This document shows positions 55,327 to 64,000 of a stretch of 64,000 bases of DNA, piece after piece (the stretch's first letter is position 1; every line of letters starts with the position of its first letter). Source of the stretch: Pseudomonas azadiae. GTDB lineage: Bacteria > Pseudomonadota > Gammaproteobacteria > Pseudomonadales > Pseudomonadaceae. The DNA lies in contig NZ_JAHSTY010000001.1 of the NCBI RefSeq assembly GCF_019145355.1, forward strand, positions 2,542,001-2,606,000, in the 5' to 3' direction. Below the pieces are notes generated by a model. It worked only from the letters and a program-made list of their open reading frames with translations. It did not search any database and was not told the DNA's origin. Position numbers and translations under genes: made by a program.

Positions 55327-55968
55327 ATGCGCACCACCATCGCCGGCATCCAGATCCCCGATAGCGCCTTGGCCCGGGCCACCACCGAATACATCCGTGA
55401 CGTCGAGTCCGACCTGCTCTATCACCACTCCCGCCGGGTATTTCTGTTCGGCGCGATGAGCGGTGAGCGCAAGCAGCTGGCCTATAACCCGGAGCTGCTG
55501 TATGTCGGCGCGATGTTCCATGACCTGGGCCTGGTTGAAGGCCACCGCAGCGACGACCAGCGGTTTGAAGTCGACGGCGCCAACGCGGCCGCTGCGTTCC
55601 TCAAGCCTTACGGGCTGAGCGATGACGATATCGAGCAAGTGTGGCTGTCCATTGCACTGCACACCACGCCAGGCGTGCCGCAGCATCTGCGGCCGACCGT
55701 GGCGCTGGTGACGGCTGGTGTGGAGATGGATGTGCTGGGCATGGACTATGCCGCGTTCAGCACCCTGCAGCGCGAAGCCGTGGTGCATGCGCACCCACGC
55801 GGTGAAGGGTTCAAGGAGTGCATCATCTGTGCGTTTGCCGACGGTTTGCGCCATCGCCCGCAGACCACGTTTGGCAACGTGAAGACCGATGTGCTGGTGG
55901 ATCAGGAGCCGGGGTTCAAGCCGATGAACTTTGTCGAGGTGATTCGTAAGTCGCCGTGGGCTGCATAG
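55327..55968 (+). CDS. HD-domain hydrolase, cyanamide hydratase-like
   Basis: A 213-residue HD-superfamily protein. Metal ligands appear as YHHSRR (His about 33), MFHDLGL (HD, about 65) and VEGHRSDDQRFEVDGANAAAAFL (His about 73); the domain continues with LSIALHTTPGVPQ (His about 118) and a final Asp in EMDVLG. Related HD proteins include fungal cyanamide hydratase and bacterial proteins of unknown substrate. GAGGAG before ATG at 55327 is a strong RBS. It differs from PhnZ in lacking the Tyr/Glu gate. Confidence 0.75.
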   Translation: MRTTIAGIQIPDSALARATTEYIRDVESDLLYHHSRRVFLFGAMSGERKQLAYNPELLYVGAMFHDLGLVEGHRSDDQRFEVDGANAAAAFLKPYGLSDDDIEQVWLSIALHTTPGVPQHLRPTVALVTAGVEMDVLGMDYAAFSTLQREAVVHAHPRGEGFKECIICAFADGLRHRPQTTFGNVKTDVLVDQEPGFKPMNFVEVIRKSPWAA

Positions 55969-55989
55969 TTGACTTGAAATGCAAAACCC

Positions 55990-56079
55990 CTGTGGGAGCT
56001 GGCTTGCCTGCGATGCAGACGCCTCGGTCCATCAGCTATACCGAGGCGAGGCTATCGCAGGCAAGCCAGCTCCCACATT
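55990..56079. repeat. REPIN: inverted REP pair
   Basis: Opposed REP arms with a spacer that repeats much of the one at 55120 (GCCTCGGTCCATCAGCTATACCGAG). Two such near-identical elements lie 870 bases apart, one on each side of the HD gene. Confidence 0.9.
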
Positions 56080-56097
56080 TTGACCCTGCTTCGGCTG

Positions 56098-56982
56098 TTA
56101 GACAGGCGCAGGCGCGCGGCGCTTGTCCGGCTGCTGCCAACCGTCGGCCGCCGCTTCTTCGATCGCTTGCTGGATGGCCTTCTTGCGGTGTTCCTCGGCA
56201 CGGCGGCTGAAGAACCACACCAGGAAGGTCACCAACGACACCGCCAACAGGATCAGGCTGGCCACGGCGTTGATCTCGGGTTTGACCCCAAGACGCACCG
56301 CCGAGAACACTTCCATCGGCAACGTCGTCGAGCCCGGCCCCGAGACGAAGCTCGCCAGTACCAGGTCGTCCAGGGACAGCGCGAACGACATCATGCCGCC
56401 CGCCGCCAACGACGGCGCGATCATCGGGATGGTGATCAGGAAGAACACCTTCCACGGCCGCGCGCCCAGGTCCATCGCCGCTTCTTCGATCGACAGGTCC
56501 AGCTCACGCAGGCGCGCCGACACCACCACCGCCACATACGCCGCACAGAACGTCGTGTGGGCGATCCAGATGGTGACGATGCCACGCTCCTGGGGCCAAC
56601 CGATCATCTGCGCCATGGCCACGAACAGCAGCAACAGCGACAGACCGGTGATCACTTCCGGCATCACCAACGGCGCCGTCACCAGGCCGCCGAACAAGGT
56701 ACGGCCCTTGAACTGGCTGATGCGCGTCAACACGAATGCTGCCAGCGTACCCAGCGCCACCGCAGCCACCGCCGTGTAGCAGGCGATTTCCAGCGAGCGC
56801 GCCACCGAGCCCATCAACTGGGTGTTGTCCAGCAGGCCCACGTACCACTTGATCGACCAACCGCCCCACACCGTCACCAGCTTGGACTCGTTGAACGAGT
56901 AGATCACCAGGATCAGCATCGGCAGGTAGATGAACAACAACCCCACGACCAGCATGAAGCTGGAGAAACGAAAGCGCTTCAT
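56098..56982 (-). CDS. spuH: Polyamine ABC transporter permease
   Basis: A 294-residue PotI/SpuH-type permease with about six helices. The EAA loop EAAMDLGARPWKVFFLITIPMIAP (about 165) and the N-terminal LVVGLLFIYLPMLILVIYSFN are characteristic. The start ATG overlaps the spuG stop by four bases (ATGA). It is the last gene of the cluster in transcription order. Its C-terminus is Arg/Lys-rich and cytosolic. Confidence 0.95.
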   Translation of the reverse strand: MKRFRFSSFMLVVGLLFIYLPMLILVIYSFNESKLVTVWGGWSIKWYVGLLDNTQLMGSVARSLEIACYTAVAAVALGTLAAFVLTRISQFKGRTLFGGLVTAPLVMPEVITGLSLLLLFVAMAQMIGWPQERGIVTIWIAHTTFCAAYVAVVVSARLRELDLSIEEAAMDLGARPWKVFFLITIPMIAPSLAAGGMMSFALSLDDLVLASFVSGPGSTTLPMEVFSAVRLGVKPEINAVASLILLAVSLVTFLVWFFSRRAEEHRKKAIQQAIEEAAADGWQQPDKRRAPAPV

Positions 56983-57899
56983 ATCTTGCCCTCCAGCTCT
57001 TTGGCCTGGCTGCGGTTGAACAGGATGATCGGCACGATCAGGATCGCCAGCATCACCACCGCCAGGGCGGACGCCACCGGCCAGTCACGGTTATTGAAGA
57101 ATTCCTGCCACAGCACTTTACCAATCATGAGGGTTTCCGGGCCGCCGAGCAGTTCCGGGATCACGAATTCGCCCACTACCGGGATGAAGACCAGCATGCA
57201 GCCGGCGATGATGCCGTTCTTGGACAGCGGCACGGTGATTTTCCAGAAGCTGTTGAAGGTGCTTGAGCCCAGATCGGACGCGGCCTCCAGCAGGCTCTGG
57301 TCGTGCTTCACCAGGTTGGCGTACAGCGGCAGGATCATGAACGGCAGGTACGAATAGACCACACCGATATACACCGCGATGTTGGTGTTGAGGATCTGCA
57401 GCGGTTCGTTGATCAGCCCCATGGACATCAGGAAGCCATTGAGCAGACCGTTGTTACTCAGAATGCCCATCCACGCATACACGCGGATCAGGATCGCGGT
57501 CCAGGTCGGCATCATGATCAGCAGCACCAGCACGGTCTGCATCTCTTTGCGCGCAGTGGCAATGGCGTAGGCCATCGGATAGCCGATCAGCAGGCACAAC
57601 AGCGTGCTGAAGAACGCCATCTTCAGCGAGCCCAGGTACGCGGAGATATACAGGTCGTCGCCGGCCAGCAATTGGTAGTTGGCCAGGTTCAGCACCAACT
57701 GCAGCTTTTGCTCAACGTAGGTGTAGATCTCGGTGTAGGGCGGAATCGCCACGTCGGCTTCGGCAAAGCTGATTTTCAGCACGATGAAAAACGGCAGTGC
57801 GAAAAACAGGAACAGCCACAGGAACGGAATCCCGATGACCACCTGCTTGCCGGTGGGGACGATGCGATCCAAGCGCCGCTTGAACTTTTTCATGTTCAT
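56979..57899 (-). CDS. spuG: Polyamine ABC transporter permease
   Basis: A 306-residue PotH/SpuG-type permease with about six helices. It begins MNMKKFKRRLDRIVPTGKQVVIGIPFLWLFLFF, and its EAA loop is LEAASDLGSSTFNSFWKITVPLSKNG (about 205). The ATG at 57899 overlaps the spuF stop by four bases. With SpuH it forms the membrane channel, energised by SpuF. Confidence 0.95.
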   Translation of the reverse strand: MNMKKFKRRLDRIVPTGKQVVIGIPFLWLFLFFALPFFIVLKISFAEADVAIPPYTEIYTYVEQKLQLVLNLANYQLLAGDDLYISAYLGSLKMAFFSTLLCLLIGYPMAYAIATARKEMQTVLVLLIMMPTWTAILIRVYAWMGILSNNGLLNGFLMSMGLINEPLQILNTNIAVYIGVVYSYLPFMILPLYANLVKHDQSLLEAASDLGSSTFNSFWKITVPLSKNGIIAGCMLVFIPVVGEFVIPELLGGPETLMIGKVLWQEFFNNRDWPVASALAVVMLAILIVPIILFNRSQAKELEGKI

Positions 57900-59038
57900 G
57901 AGCGAAGTACCACGCCGCTGTCGTCTTCCCACCACACGTAGACCTGATCGCCCCAGGTCGGACGCTGGCCACGGCGCTCGGCGTTGGCCACGAAGGACTG
58001 CACCAGCTTGCCGCTCGGCAGTTGCACGTAGAACACCGAGTGGCCGCCCAGGTAGGCGATGTCATGCACCTTGCCGCTGGACCAGTTGTGCTCGCAGGTC
58101 GGCATTTCGGTGGTCACCAGCAGCTTTTCCGGGCGGATGGCGTAGGTTACCGACTTGTCTTCCACCGCGGTGGCGATGCCGTAGCCGACGTAGATGTCGC
58201 GGTCCAGGTCCGGGCACTTGAGCACCGCATGGCCTTCGGCGTCATCCACCACTTGGGTGTCGAAGATGTTGACGTTGCCGATGAACTCGCACACCAGGCG
58301 GCTGGTAGGGGTTTCGTAGATGTCGATCGGGCTGCCGATCTGCGCGATCCAGCCCAGGTGCATGATCGCGATGCGCTCGGCCATGGTCATGGCCTCTTCC
58401 TGGTCGTGGGTCACCATCACGCAGGTCACGCCGACGCGTTCGATGATCTCAACCAGCTCGAGCTGCATCTGTGAACGCAGTTTCTTGTCGAGGGCGCCCA
58501 TCGGCTCATCGAGCAGCAGCAGTTTCGGGCGCTTGGCCAGGGAGCGAGCCAAGGCCACACGCTGGCGCTGGCCGCCGGACAACTGGTGCGGCTTGCGCTT
58601 GGCGTACTGGCTCATCTGCACCAGCTTGAGCATCTCGGCCACACGGGCGTCGACCTCGGCCTTGGGGATCTTGTCCTGCTGCAGGCCGAACGCGATGTTC
58701 TGCGCCACGGTCATGTGCGGGAACAAGGCGTAGGACTGGAACATCATGTTGATCGGCCGCTCGTAGGGCGGCATGTCGGTGATGTCCACACCGTCGAGGT
58801 AGATGCGACCTTCGGTCGGGCGCTCGAAGCCTGCGAGCATACGCAACAAGGTGGACTTGCCCGAACCCGAACCGCCGAGCAAGGCGAAGATCTCGCCTTT
58901 CTTGATTTCCAGGGACACATCGTCCACGGCAATCGTCTCGTCGAACTTCTTCGTGACCCGGTCGATTTTGACCAGCACCTTTTTCGGTGTCTGGTCGCCC
59001 TCGAGGGCTTTCTTATAGGCGCCGGAGGCAACTGCCAT
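57896..59038 (-). CDS. spuF: Polyamine ABC transporter ATP-binding protein
   Basis: A 380-residue PotA-type ATPase. Walker A is GGSGSGKSTLL (about 54-64), Q-loop FQSYALFPH (about 98), signature LSGGQRQRVALARSL (about 150), Walker B LLLLDEPMGALD (about 172) and VTHDQEEA is the H-loop. A C-terminal TOBE domain follows (about 290-375). It follows spuE by 62 bases and overlaps spuG, so it leads the tightly coupled FGH block. Confidence 0.96.
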   Translation of the reverse strand: MAVASGAYKKALEGDQTPKKVLVKIDRVTKKFDETIAVDDVSLEIKKGEIFALLGGSGSGKSTLLRMLAGFERPTEGRIYLDGVDITDMPPYERPINMMFQSYALFPHMTVAQNIAFGLQQDKIPKAEVDARVAEMLKLVQMSQYAKRKPHQLSGGQRQRVALARSLAKRPKLLLLDEPMGALDKKLRSQMQLELVEIIERVGVTCVMVTHDQEEAMTMAERIAIMHLGWIAQIGSPIDIYETPTSRLVCEFIGNVNIFDTQVVDDAEGHAVLKCPDLDRDIYVGYGIATAVEDKSVTYAIRPEKLLVTTEMPTCEHNWSSGKVHDIAYLGGHSVFYVQLPSGKLVQSFVANAERRGQRPTWGDQVYVWWEDDSGVVLRS

Positions 59039-59100
59039 TTACGAAACTCCCAACAAATTTGCAGTCCGCCCCAGGTGAGCGAACTTGGATAGTTTGAGCC

Positions 59101-60207
<1,107 letters not shown>

Positions 60208-60319
60208 TTAAATAGTTGGGCCTTAAAGTTGTTGCCCGGCAACAAAACCGGCGCGCAACTTACCCTCGATAAACCGATCCGGCAAAACTTTCTGTCATTT
60301 AATTTGCAGAAGGTGGTTT

Positions 60320-60411
60320 ATGTGGGAGCGGGCTTGCTCGCGAAGGCGGCGTATCAGTCGATACATAGGCTGGCTGACACACCGCCTTCGCGAGCAAGCC
60401 CGCTCCCACAC
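60320..60411. repeat. Type III REPIN between spuD and spuE
   Basis: Arms GTGGGAGCGGGCTTGCTCGCGAAGGCGG and its reverse complement face each other around a spacer of about 35 bases. The REP family differs from the two found elsewhere in the window. It is transcribed as part of the spu operon. Confidence 0.93.
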
Positions 60412-60437
60412 AAGCTCGCCCCTACAGGTTCCTGGTG

Positions 60438-61547
60438 TTATTTACCTGATTTGATCTTGGTCCAGCTGCGTGTCATTTCACGCTGGGTTGCAGCCGGCAA
60501 ATCCGCAATGGCGTAGAGCTTGGCCTGCACATCCGCTGGCGGGTAGATACCCGGATCGCTGGTGATGTCTTTGTCGACCAGCGCGGTAGCCTTCTCGTTA
60601 CCGTTCGGGAAACGCACGCTGTCGGTGATTTTAGCCATCACTTCCGGCTTGAGCAGGTAGTTCATGAACGCGTAGGCGGCGTCGACGTTTTCGGCATCTT
60701 TAGGGATGGCGACCATGTCGAAGAAGCTACCGGCGCCTTCCTTCGGAATGTCATAGGCAACTTTGACCTTGCCGCCGGCTTCGGCCGCGCGGGACTTGGC
60801 CTGCTGGATGTCCCCCGAGTAACCCACGGCTACGCAGATGTTGCCGTTGGCCAGGTCGGAGATGTACTTGGACGAGTGGAAATAGCCGATCGAAGGACGG
60901 ATCTTGAGGAACAACGCCTCGGCTTGCTTCAAGTCGTCTTTTTTCTGGCTGTCGGTCGGCAGGCCGAGGTAATGCAAGGCGATCGGCAGCATTTCGGTGG
61001 GCGAATCGAGGAAGCTTACGCCGCAGCTCTTGAGCTTGGCGATGTTCTCAGGCTTGAGCAACACGTCCCACGAATCGATCTTGTCCACGCCCAGCGCGGC
61101 TTTGACCTTCTCCGGGTTGTAGCCGATGCCGATCGAACCCCACATGTACGGGAAGGCATGCTTGTTGTCAGGGTCGCTGACCGACACGGCTTTGAGCAGG
61201 GATTTGTTCAGGTTGTCGTAGTTGGACAGCTTGGACTTGTCCAGCTCTTGATAGACGCCGGCCTTGATCTGCTTGGCCAGGAAGTTGTTCGACGGCACGA
61301 CGATGTCGTAGCCGGACTTGCCTGCCAGCAGCTTGGCTTCCAGGGTTTCGTTGCTGTCGAAAACGTCGTACACCACCTTGATGCCCGACTCTTTTTCAAA
61401 GTTGGCGATGGTGTCCGGTGCGATGTAGTCGGACCAGTTGTAGACGTGCAGTACTTTATTGTCTGCCTGCACCGCGCCCGCCATTGCGCCCATCAGGGAC
61501 AAGGCGAGGAGGGTCTTGCCGGCGTTCTTCAAACCTGATGCCTTCAT
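60438..61547 (-). CDS. spuD: Polyamine ABC transporter binding protein (likely putrescine)
   Basis: A 369-residue binding protein, paralogous to spuE along its whole length. Signal peptide (about 1-28, ending VQA), then [45 protein letters not shown] at 61547 has GGAG nine bases upstream. In P. aeruginosa the copy next to spuC is SpuD, which prefers putrescine. The spuD-spuE spacing of 242 bases is filled by a REPIN. Confidence 0.93.
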   Translation of the reverse strand: MKASGLKNAGKTLLALSLMGAMAGAVQADNKVLHVYNWSDYIAPDTIANFEKESGIKVVYDVFDSNETLEAKLLAGKSGYDIVVPSNNFLAKQIKAGVYQELDKSKLSNYDNLNKSLLKAVSVSDPDNKHAFPYMWGSIGIGYNPEKVKAALGVDKIDSWDVLLKPENIAKLKSCGVSFLDSPTEMLPIALHYLGLPTDSQKKDDLKQAEALFLKIRPSIGYFHSSKYISDLANGNICVAVGYSGDIQQAKSRAAEAGGKVKVAYDIPKEGAGSFFDMVAIPKDAENVDAAYAFMNYLLKPEVMAKITDSVRFPNGNEKATALVDKDITSDPGIYPPADVQAKLYAIADLPAATQREMTRSWTKIKSGK

Positions 61548-61582
61548 TTCGTGATGCTCCAATTTTTTCTTTATTAGCCACA

Positions 61583-61604
61583 GCCTGCGTTATTTGCCGC
61601 AGGC
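61583..61604 (-). other. Hairpin between spuC and spuD without a T run
   Basis: Seven-base stem GCCTGCG / CGCAGGC with an eight-base loop, in the 69-base gap. No T tract follows on the minus strand, so it is more likely an RNA processing or stability element than a terminator. Confidence 0.5.
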
Positions 61605-61616
61605 GCAGACTAGCAC

Positions 61617-62981
61617 TTAGCCCTGCAATGCCGCCAAGGTCAGGTCCAGGCATGTACGCGCCTTGGTCACCAACTCGTCGATTTCGGTCTTGCTGATCAC
61701 CAGTGGCGGCGAAATGATCATGGTGTCGCCTACCGCGCGCATGATCAGGCCGTTATTGAAGCAGAAATTGCGGCAAATCATACCCACGCCTTTGCCTTCA
61801 TAACGCTTGCGCGTGGCTCTGTCCTGCACCAGCTCGATCGCCCCAAGCATGCCTACGCCGCGCACTTCGCCCACCAGCGGATGATCCGCCAGTTCCCTCA
61901 GACGCTTCTGCAAATACGGTGCCGTTTCGTCGCGAACGCGGCTGACGATCTTTTCGTCGCGCATGATGCGGATGTTTTCCAGCGCCACCGCAGCGGCCAC
62001 CGGGTGGCCGGAGTAGGTGAAGCCGTGGTTGAAATCACCGCCTTCGTTCAGTACGGCCACCACTTCATCGCGCACGATCAGGCCGCCCATGGGGATGTAA
62101 CCCGAGGTCAGGCCCTTGGCGATGGTCATCATGTGGGGCTTGAGGTCGTAGAAATCGCTACCGAACCACTCACCGGTGCGGCCGAAACCGCAGATCACTT
62201 CATCGGCGACAAACAGGATGTCGTACTTGGCGAGGATTTCCTTGATGCGCGGCCAGTAGGTCGCAGGCGGAACGATCACGCCACCGGCGCCCTGAATCGG
62301 CTCGGCAATAAAGGCACCGACGCTGTCCACGCCCAGTTCCAGGATCTTTTCTTCCAACTGGTTGGCCGCCCAGATGCCGAACTCGTCGGGGCTCATGTCA
62401 CCGCCTTCGCCAAACCAGTACGGCTGGGCGATGTGGCAGATGCCCGGGATCGGCAGGTCGCCCTGTTCATGCATGTAGGTCATGCCGCCCAGGCTGGCGC
62501 CGGCCACGGTGGAGCCGTGGTAGCCATTCTTGCGGCTGATGATGGTTTTCTTGTTGGGCTGGCCCTTGATCGCCCAATAGTGGCGGACCATGCGCAACAT
62601 GGTGTCGTTGCCTTCGGAGCCGGAACCGGTGAAAAACACATGGTTCATGCCGGCAGGCGCGATGCCTGCAATGGCCTTGGCCAGTTCCAGCACCGGCGGG
62701 TGAGCGGTCTGGAAGAACAGGTTGTAGTACGGCAGTTCTTTCATCTGCTTGGCGGCGGCGTCAGCCAGTTCATCGCGACCGTAACCGATCGCCACGCACC
62801 ACAGGCCGGCCATGCCGTCGAGGATCTTGTTGCCTTCGCTGTCCCACAGGTAAACGCCGTGGGCTTTGGTAATGATGCGTGGACCTTTCTCCTTCAATTG
62901 CTTGAAGTCGCTGAACGGCGCCAGGTGGTGATCGCTGCTCAAGGCTTGCCATTCACGGGTTTGCGGGTTGTTGCTGGACAT
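61617..62981 (-). CDS. spuC: Polyamine:pyruvate aminotransferase
   Basis: A 454-residue class III (omega) aminotransferase that moves the amino group of putrescine or related diamines to pyruvate, yielding 4-aminobutanal. The PLP pocket shows GSGSEGNDTMLRMVRHYW (about 118), FVADEVICGFGRTGEWFG (about 250, Asp to the pyridine N) and the Schiff-base Lys in TIAKGLTSGYIPMGG (about 285). The order spuB-spuC-spuD-spuE matches P. aeruginosa. Confidence 0.95.
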   Translation of the reverse strand: MSSNNPQTREWQALSSDHHLAPFSDFKQLKEKGPRIITKAHGVYLWDSEGNKILDGMAGLWCVAIGYGRDELADAAAKQMKELPYYNLFFQTAHPPVLELAKAIAGIAPAGMNHVFFTGSGSEGNDTMLRMVRHYWAIKGQPNKKTIISRKNGYHGSTVAGASLGGMTYMHEQGDLPIPGICHIAQPYWFGEGGDMSPDEFGIWAANQLEEKILELGVDSVGAFIAEPIQGAGGVIVPPATYWPRIKEILAKYDILFVADEVICGFGRTGEWFGSDFYDLKPHMMTIAKGLTSGYIPMGGLIVRDEVVAVLNEGGDFNHGFTYSGHPVAAAVALENIRIMRDEKIVSRVRDETAPYLQKRLRELADHPLVGEVRGVGMLGAIELVQDRATRKRYEGKGVGMICRNFCFNNGLIMRAVGDTMIISPPLVISKTEIDELVTKARTCLDLTLAALQG

Positions 62982-63039
62982 ACCAATCTCCTAGACTTTT
63001 CAGTGAAGGGCGCGCTGTTCCCACAGCGCGCCCGGCGCA

Positions 63040-64000
63040 TCAGACGGCGAAGAGCAGGAATTCCCGCTCCCACGAACTGATCACGCGCTTGAAGTTTTCA
63101 TGCTCGGCCCGCTTGACCGCGACGTAGCCTGTGATGAACTTCTGACCCAGGTATTTCTCGATGGTCTTGCTGTTTTCCATGCGCTCCAGAGCGTCTTCGA
63201 TGGTCAACGGCAGGCGCAGGTTGCGGCGCTCGTAACCACGGCCCACCACCGGCGCGCTCGGATTATGGCCTTCGACCATACCGATGTAGCCGCACAGCAG
63301 GCTGGCGGCAATCGCCAGGTACGGGTTGGCGTCGGCGCCCGGCAGGCGGTTTTCCACCCGGCGGTTCTGCGGGCCGGCATCCGGTACGCGCAGGCCGACA
63401 GTGCGGTTTTCTTCGCCCCACTCCACGTTCACCGGCGCCGAGGTGTCGGGCAGGAAGCGGCGGAACGAGTTCACGTTGGGGGCAAACAACGGCAGCAATT
63501 CGGGAATGAATTTCTGCAGGCCGCCAATGTGGTTGAGAAACAGCTGGCTCATGCTCCCGTCTTCGTTGGAGAAGACGTTCTTGCCGGTGGTGATGTCGAT
63601 GATGCTCTGGTGCAGGTGCATCGCGCTGCCAGGCTCGCCGGTCATGGGCTTGGCCATGAAGGTGGCGGCCACGTTGTGCTTGAGCGCGGCTTCACGCATG
63701 GTGCGCTTGAACACCAGGATCTGGTCGGCCAAGGACAGGGCATCGCCGTGACGGAAGTTGATTTCCATCTGCGCGGTGCCGTCTTCATGAATCAGAGTGT
63801 CGAGGTCCAGCTCCTGCAGTTCGCACCAGTCGTAGACGTCTTCGAACAAAGGGTCGAATTCGTTGGCCGCTTCTATAGAGAAGGATTGGCGACCGGTCTC
63901 CGGGCGCCCGGAACGGCCAATCGGCGGTTGCAGCGGGAAGTCCGGGTCTTCGCAGCGCTTGGTCAGGTAGAACTCCATCTCCGGCGCCACGATGGGCTGC
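63040..64000 (-). CDS. spuB: Gamma-glutamylpolyamine synthetase (glutamine synthetase family), 5' end cut
   Basis: About 320 C-terminal residues of a glutamine-synthetase-like enzyme; the start lies beyond the window. Active-site motifs: VAPEMEFYL (metal Glu), FEDVYDWCELQELDLDTLIHEDGTAQMEINF, ATFMAKPMTGEPGSAMHLHQS (ATP/metal site) and ENRTVGLRVPDA with Arg residues for glutamate. It lacks the adenylylation loop of GlnA and ends SWEREFLLFAV. Position upstream of spuC and the family identify it as SpuB/PuuA-like, which attaches glutamate to putrescine or other polyamines. Confidence 0.93.
   Translation of the reverse strand, partial: QPIVAPEMEFYLTKRCEDPDFPLQPPIGRSGRPETGRQSFSIEAANEFDPLFEDVYDWCELQELDLDTLIHEDGTAQMEINFRHGDALSLADQILVFKRTMREAALKHNVAATFMAKPMTGEPGSAMHLHQSIIDITTGKNVFSNEDGSMSQLFLNHIGGLQKFIPELLPLFAPNVNSFRRFLPDTSAPVNVEWGEENRTVGLRVPDAGPQNRRVENRLPGADANPYLAIAASLLCGYIGMVEGHNPSAPVVGRGYERRNLRLPLTIEDALERMENSKTIEKYLGQKFITGYVAVKRAEHENFKRVISSWEREFLLFAV

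Noticed and set aside
55327..55968. Second PhnZ-like oxygenase
   Set aside because: It has the HD ligands but not the Tyr-x-x-Glu gate, and it is not linked to phosphonate genes.
61583..61604. Intrinsic terminator between spuC and spuD
   Set aside because: The stem is only seven pairs and no T run follows on the transcribed strand.

Overview
The window is GC-rich, gene-dense chromosomal DNA that reads as a Pseudomonas of the P. fluorescens group. The basis is the gene set (mutM, ilvD, a FecI/FecR/TonB-receptor unit, pchP, ptsP-rppH, lgt-thyA, ilvA/rpiA, serA, the spuBCDEFGH polyamine cluster) and the many REP/REPIN hairpins (GTGGGAGCTGGCTTGCCTGCGAT and relatives) in nearly every gap of more than 70 bases. 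I see no rRNA, tRNA, CRISPR array, prophage, insertion sequence or RAYT transposase. No species name is claimed.

Layout. 1-6.8 kb: end of a YfhL-type ferredoxin gene, mutM, an HDOD protein, an RlmI-like rRNA methyltransferase, an MFS exporter and ilvD. 7.0-11.1 kb: a cell-surface signalling unit (ECF sigma factor, FecR regulator, TonB-dependent siderophore receptor), with a FecI-type promoter candidate before the receptor gene. 11.3-17.4 kb: secreted phosphorylcholine phosphatase, a TcyP-like cystine symporter, folA and a DUF2868/DUF3482-GTPase pair. 17.4-18.0 kb: an orphan protein with two EF-hand-like calcium loops. 18.1-24.8 kb: a phosphonate cluster (PhnZ-like HD oxygenase, FAD oxidoreductase, 2-aminoethylphosphonate-type ABC transporter, LysR regulator). 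24.8-27.6 kb: divergent cadA/cadR metal resistance. 28.0-35.1 kb: thyA, lgt, a TauE/SafE permease, an NRDE protein, ptsP, rppH and a HAD phosphatase. 35.2-37.3 kb: an operon DUF2269 / SDR-DoxX-like / DUF2269. 37.4-46.8 kb: ilvA divergent from rpiA, two tandem SdiA-regulated-type proteins, an FAH-family hydrolase with a D-2-hydroxyglutarate-type dehydrogenase divergent from serA, a DUF4399 protein and an unusually short solute-binding protein. 47.0-56.0 kb: 2OG oxygenase, DUF2059 protein, lipase-like hydrolase, DUF6436 protein, penicillin-acylase-type Ntn hydrolase, two AraC regulators, an AhpD-like protein and an HD hydrolase. 56.1-64.0 kb: the polyamine uptake and catabolism cluster spuHGFEDCB, cut by the window end.

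How the parts work together. The phosphonate enzymes and transporter form a tightly packed operon. Its HD protein keeps every iron ligand and the substrate-gating Tyr/Glu of PhnZ, yet no PhnY hydroxylase, PhnW, PhnX or PbfA is present, so the substrate and route are open. SerA makes D-2-hydroxyglutarate as a by-product of running serine synthesis, and the divergent FAD dehydrogenase can recycle it; a symmetric palindrome lies between the two genes. The spu genes import putrescine and spermidine and feed them to transamination and gamma-glutamylation, with hairpins between spuC and spuD and between spuD and spuE that may set the ratio of parts.

The repeats deserve attention in their own right. 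There are at least three families, several mixed-arm pairs, one apparently nested composite (46764-47008) and one compensatory base change that keeps a hairpin paired.
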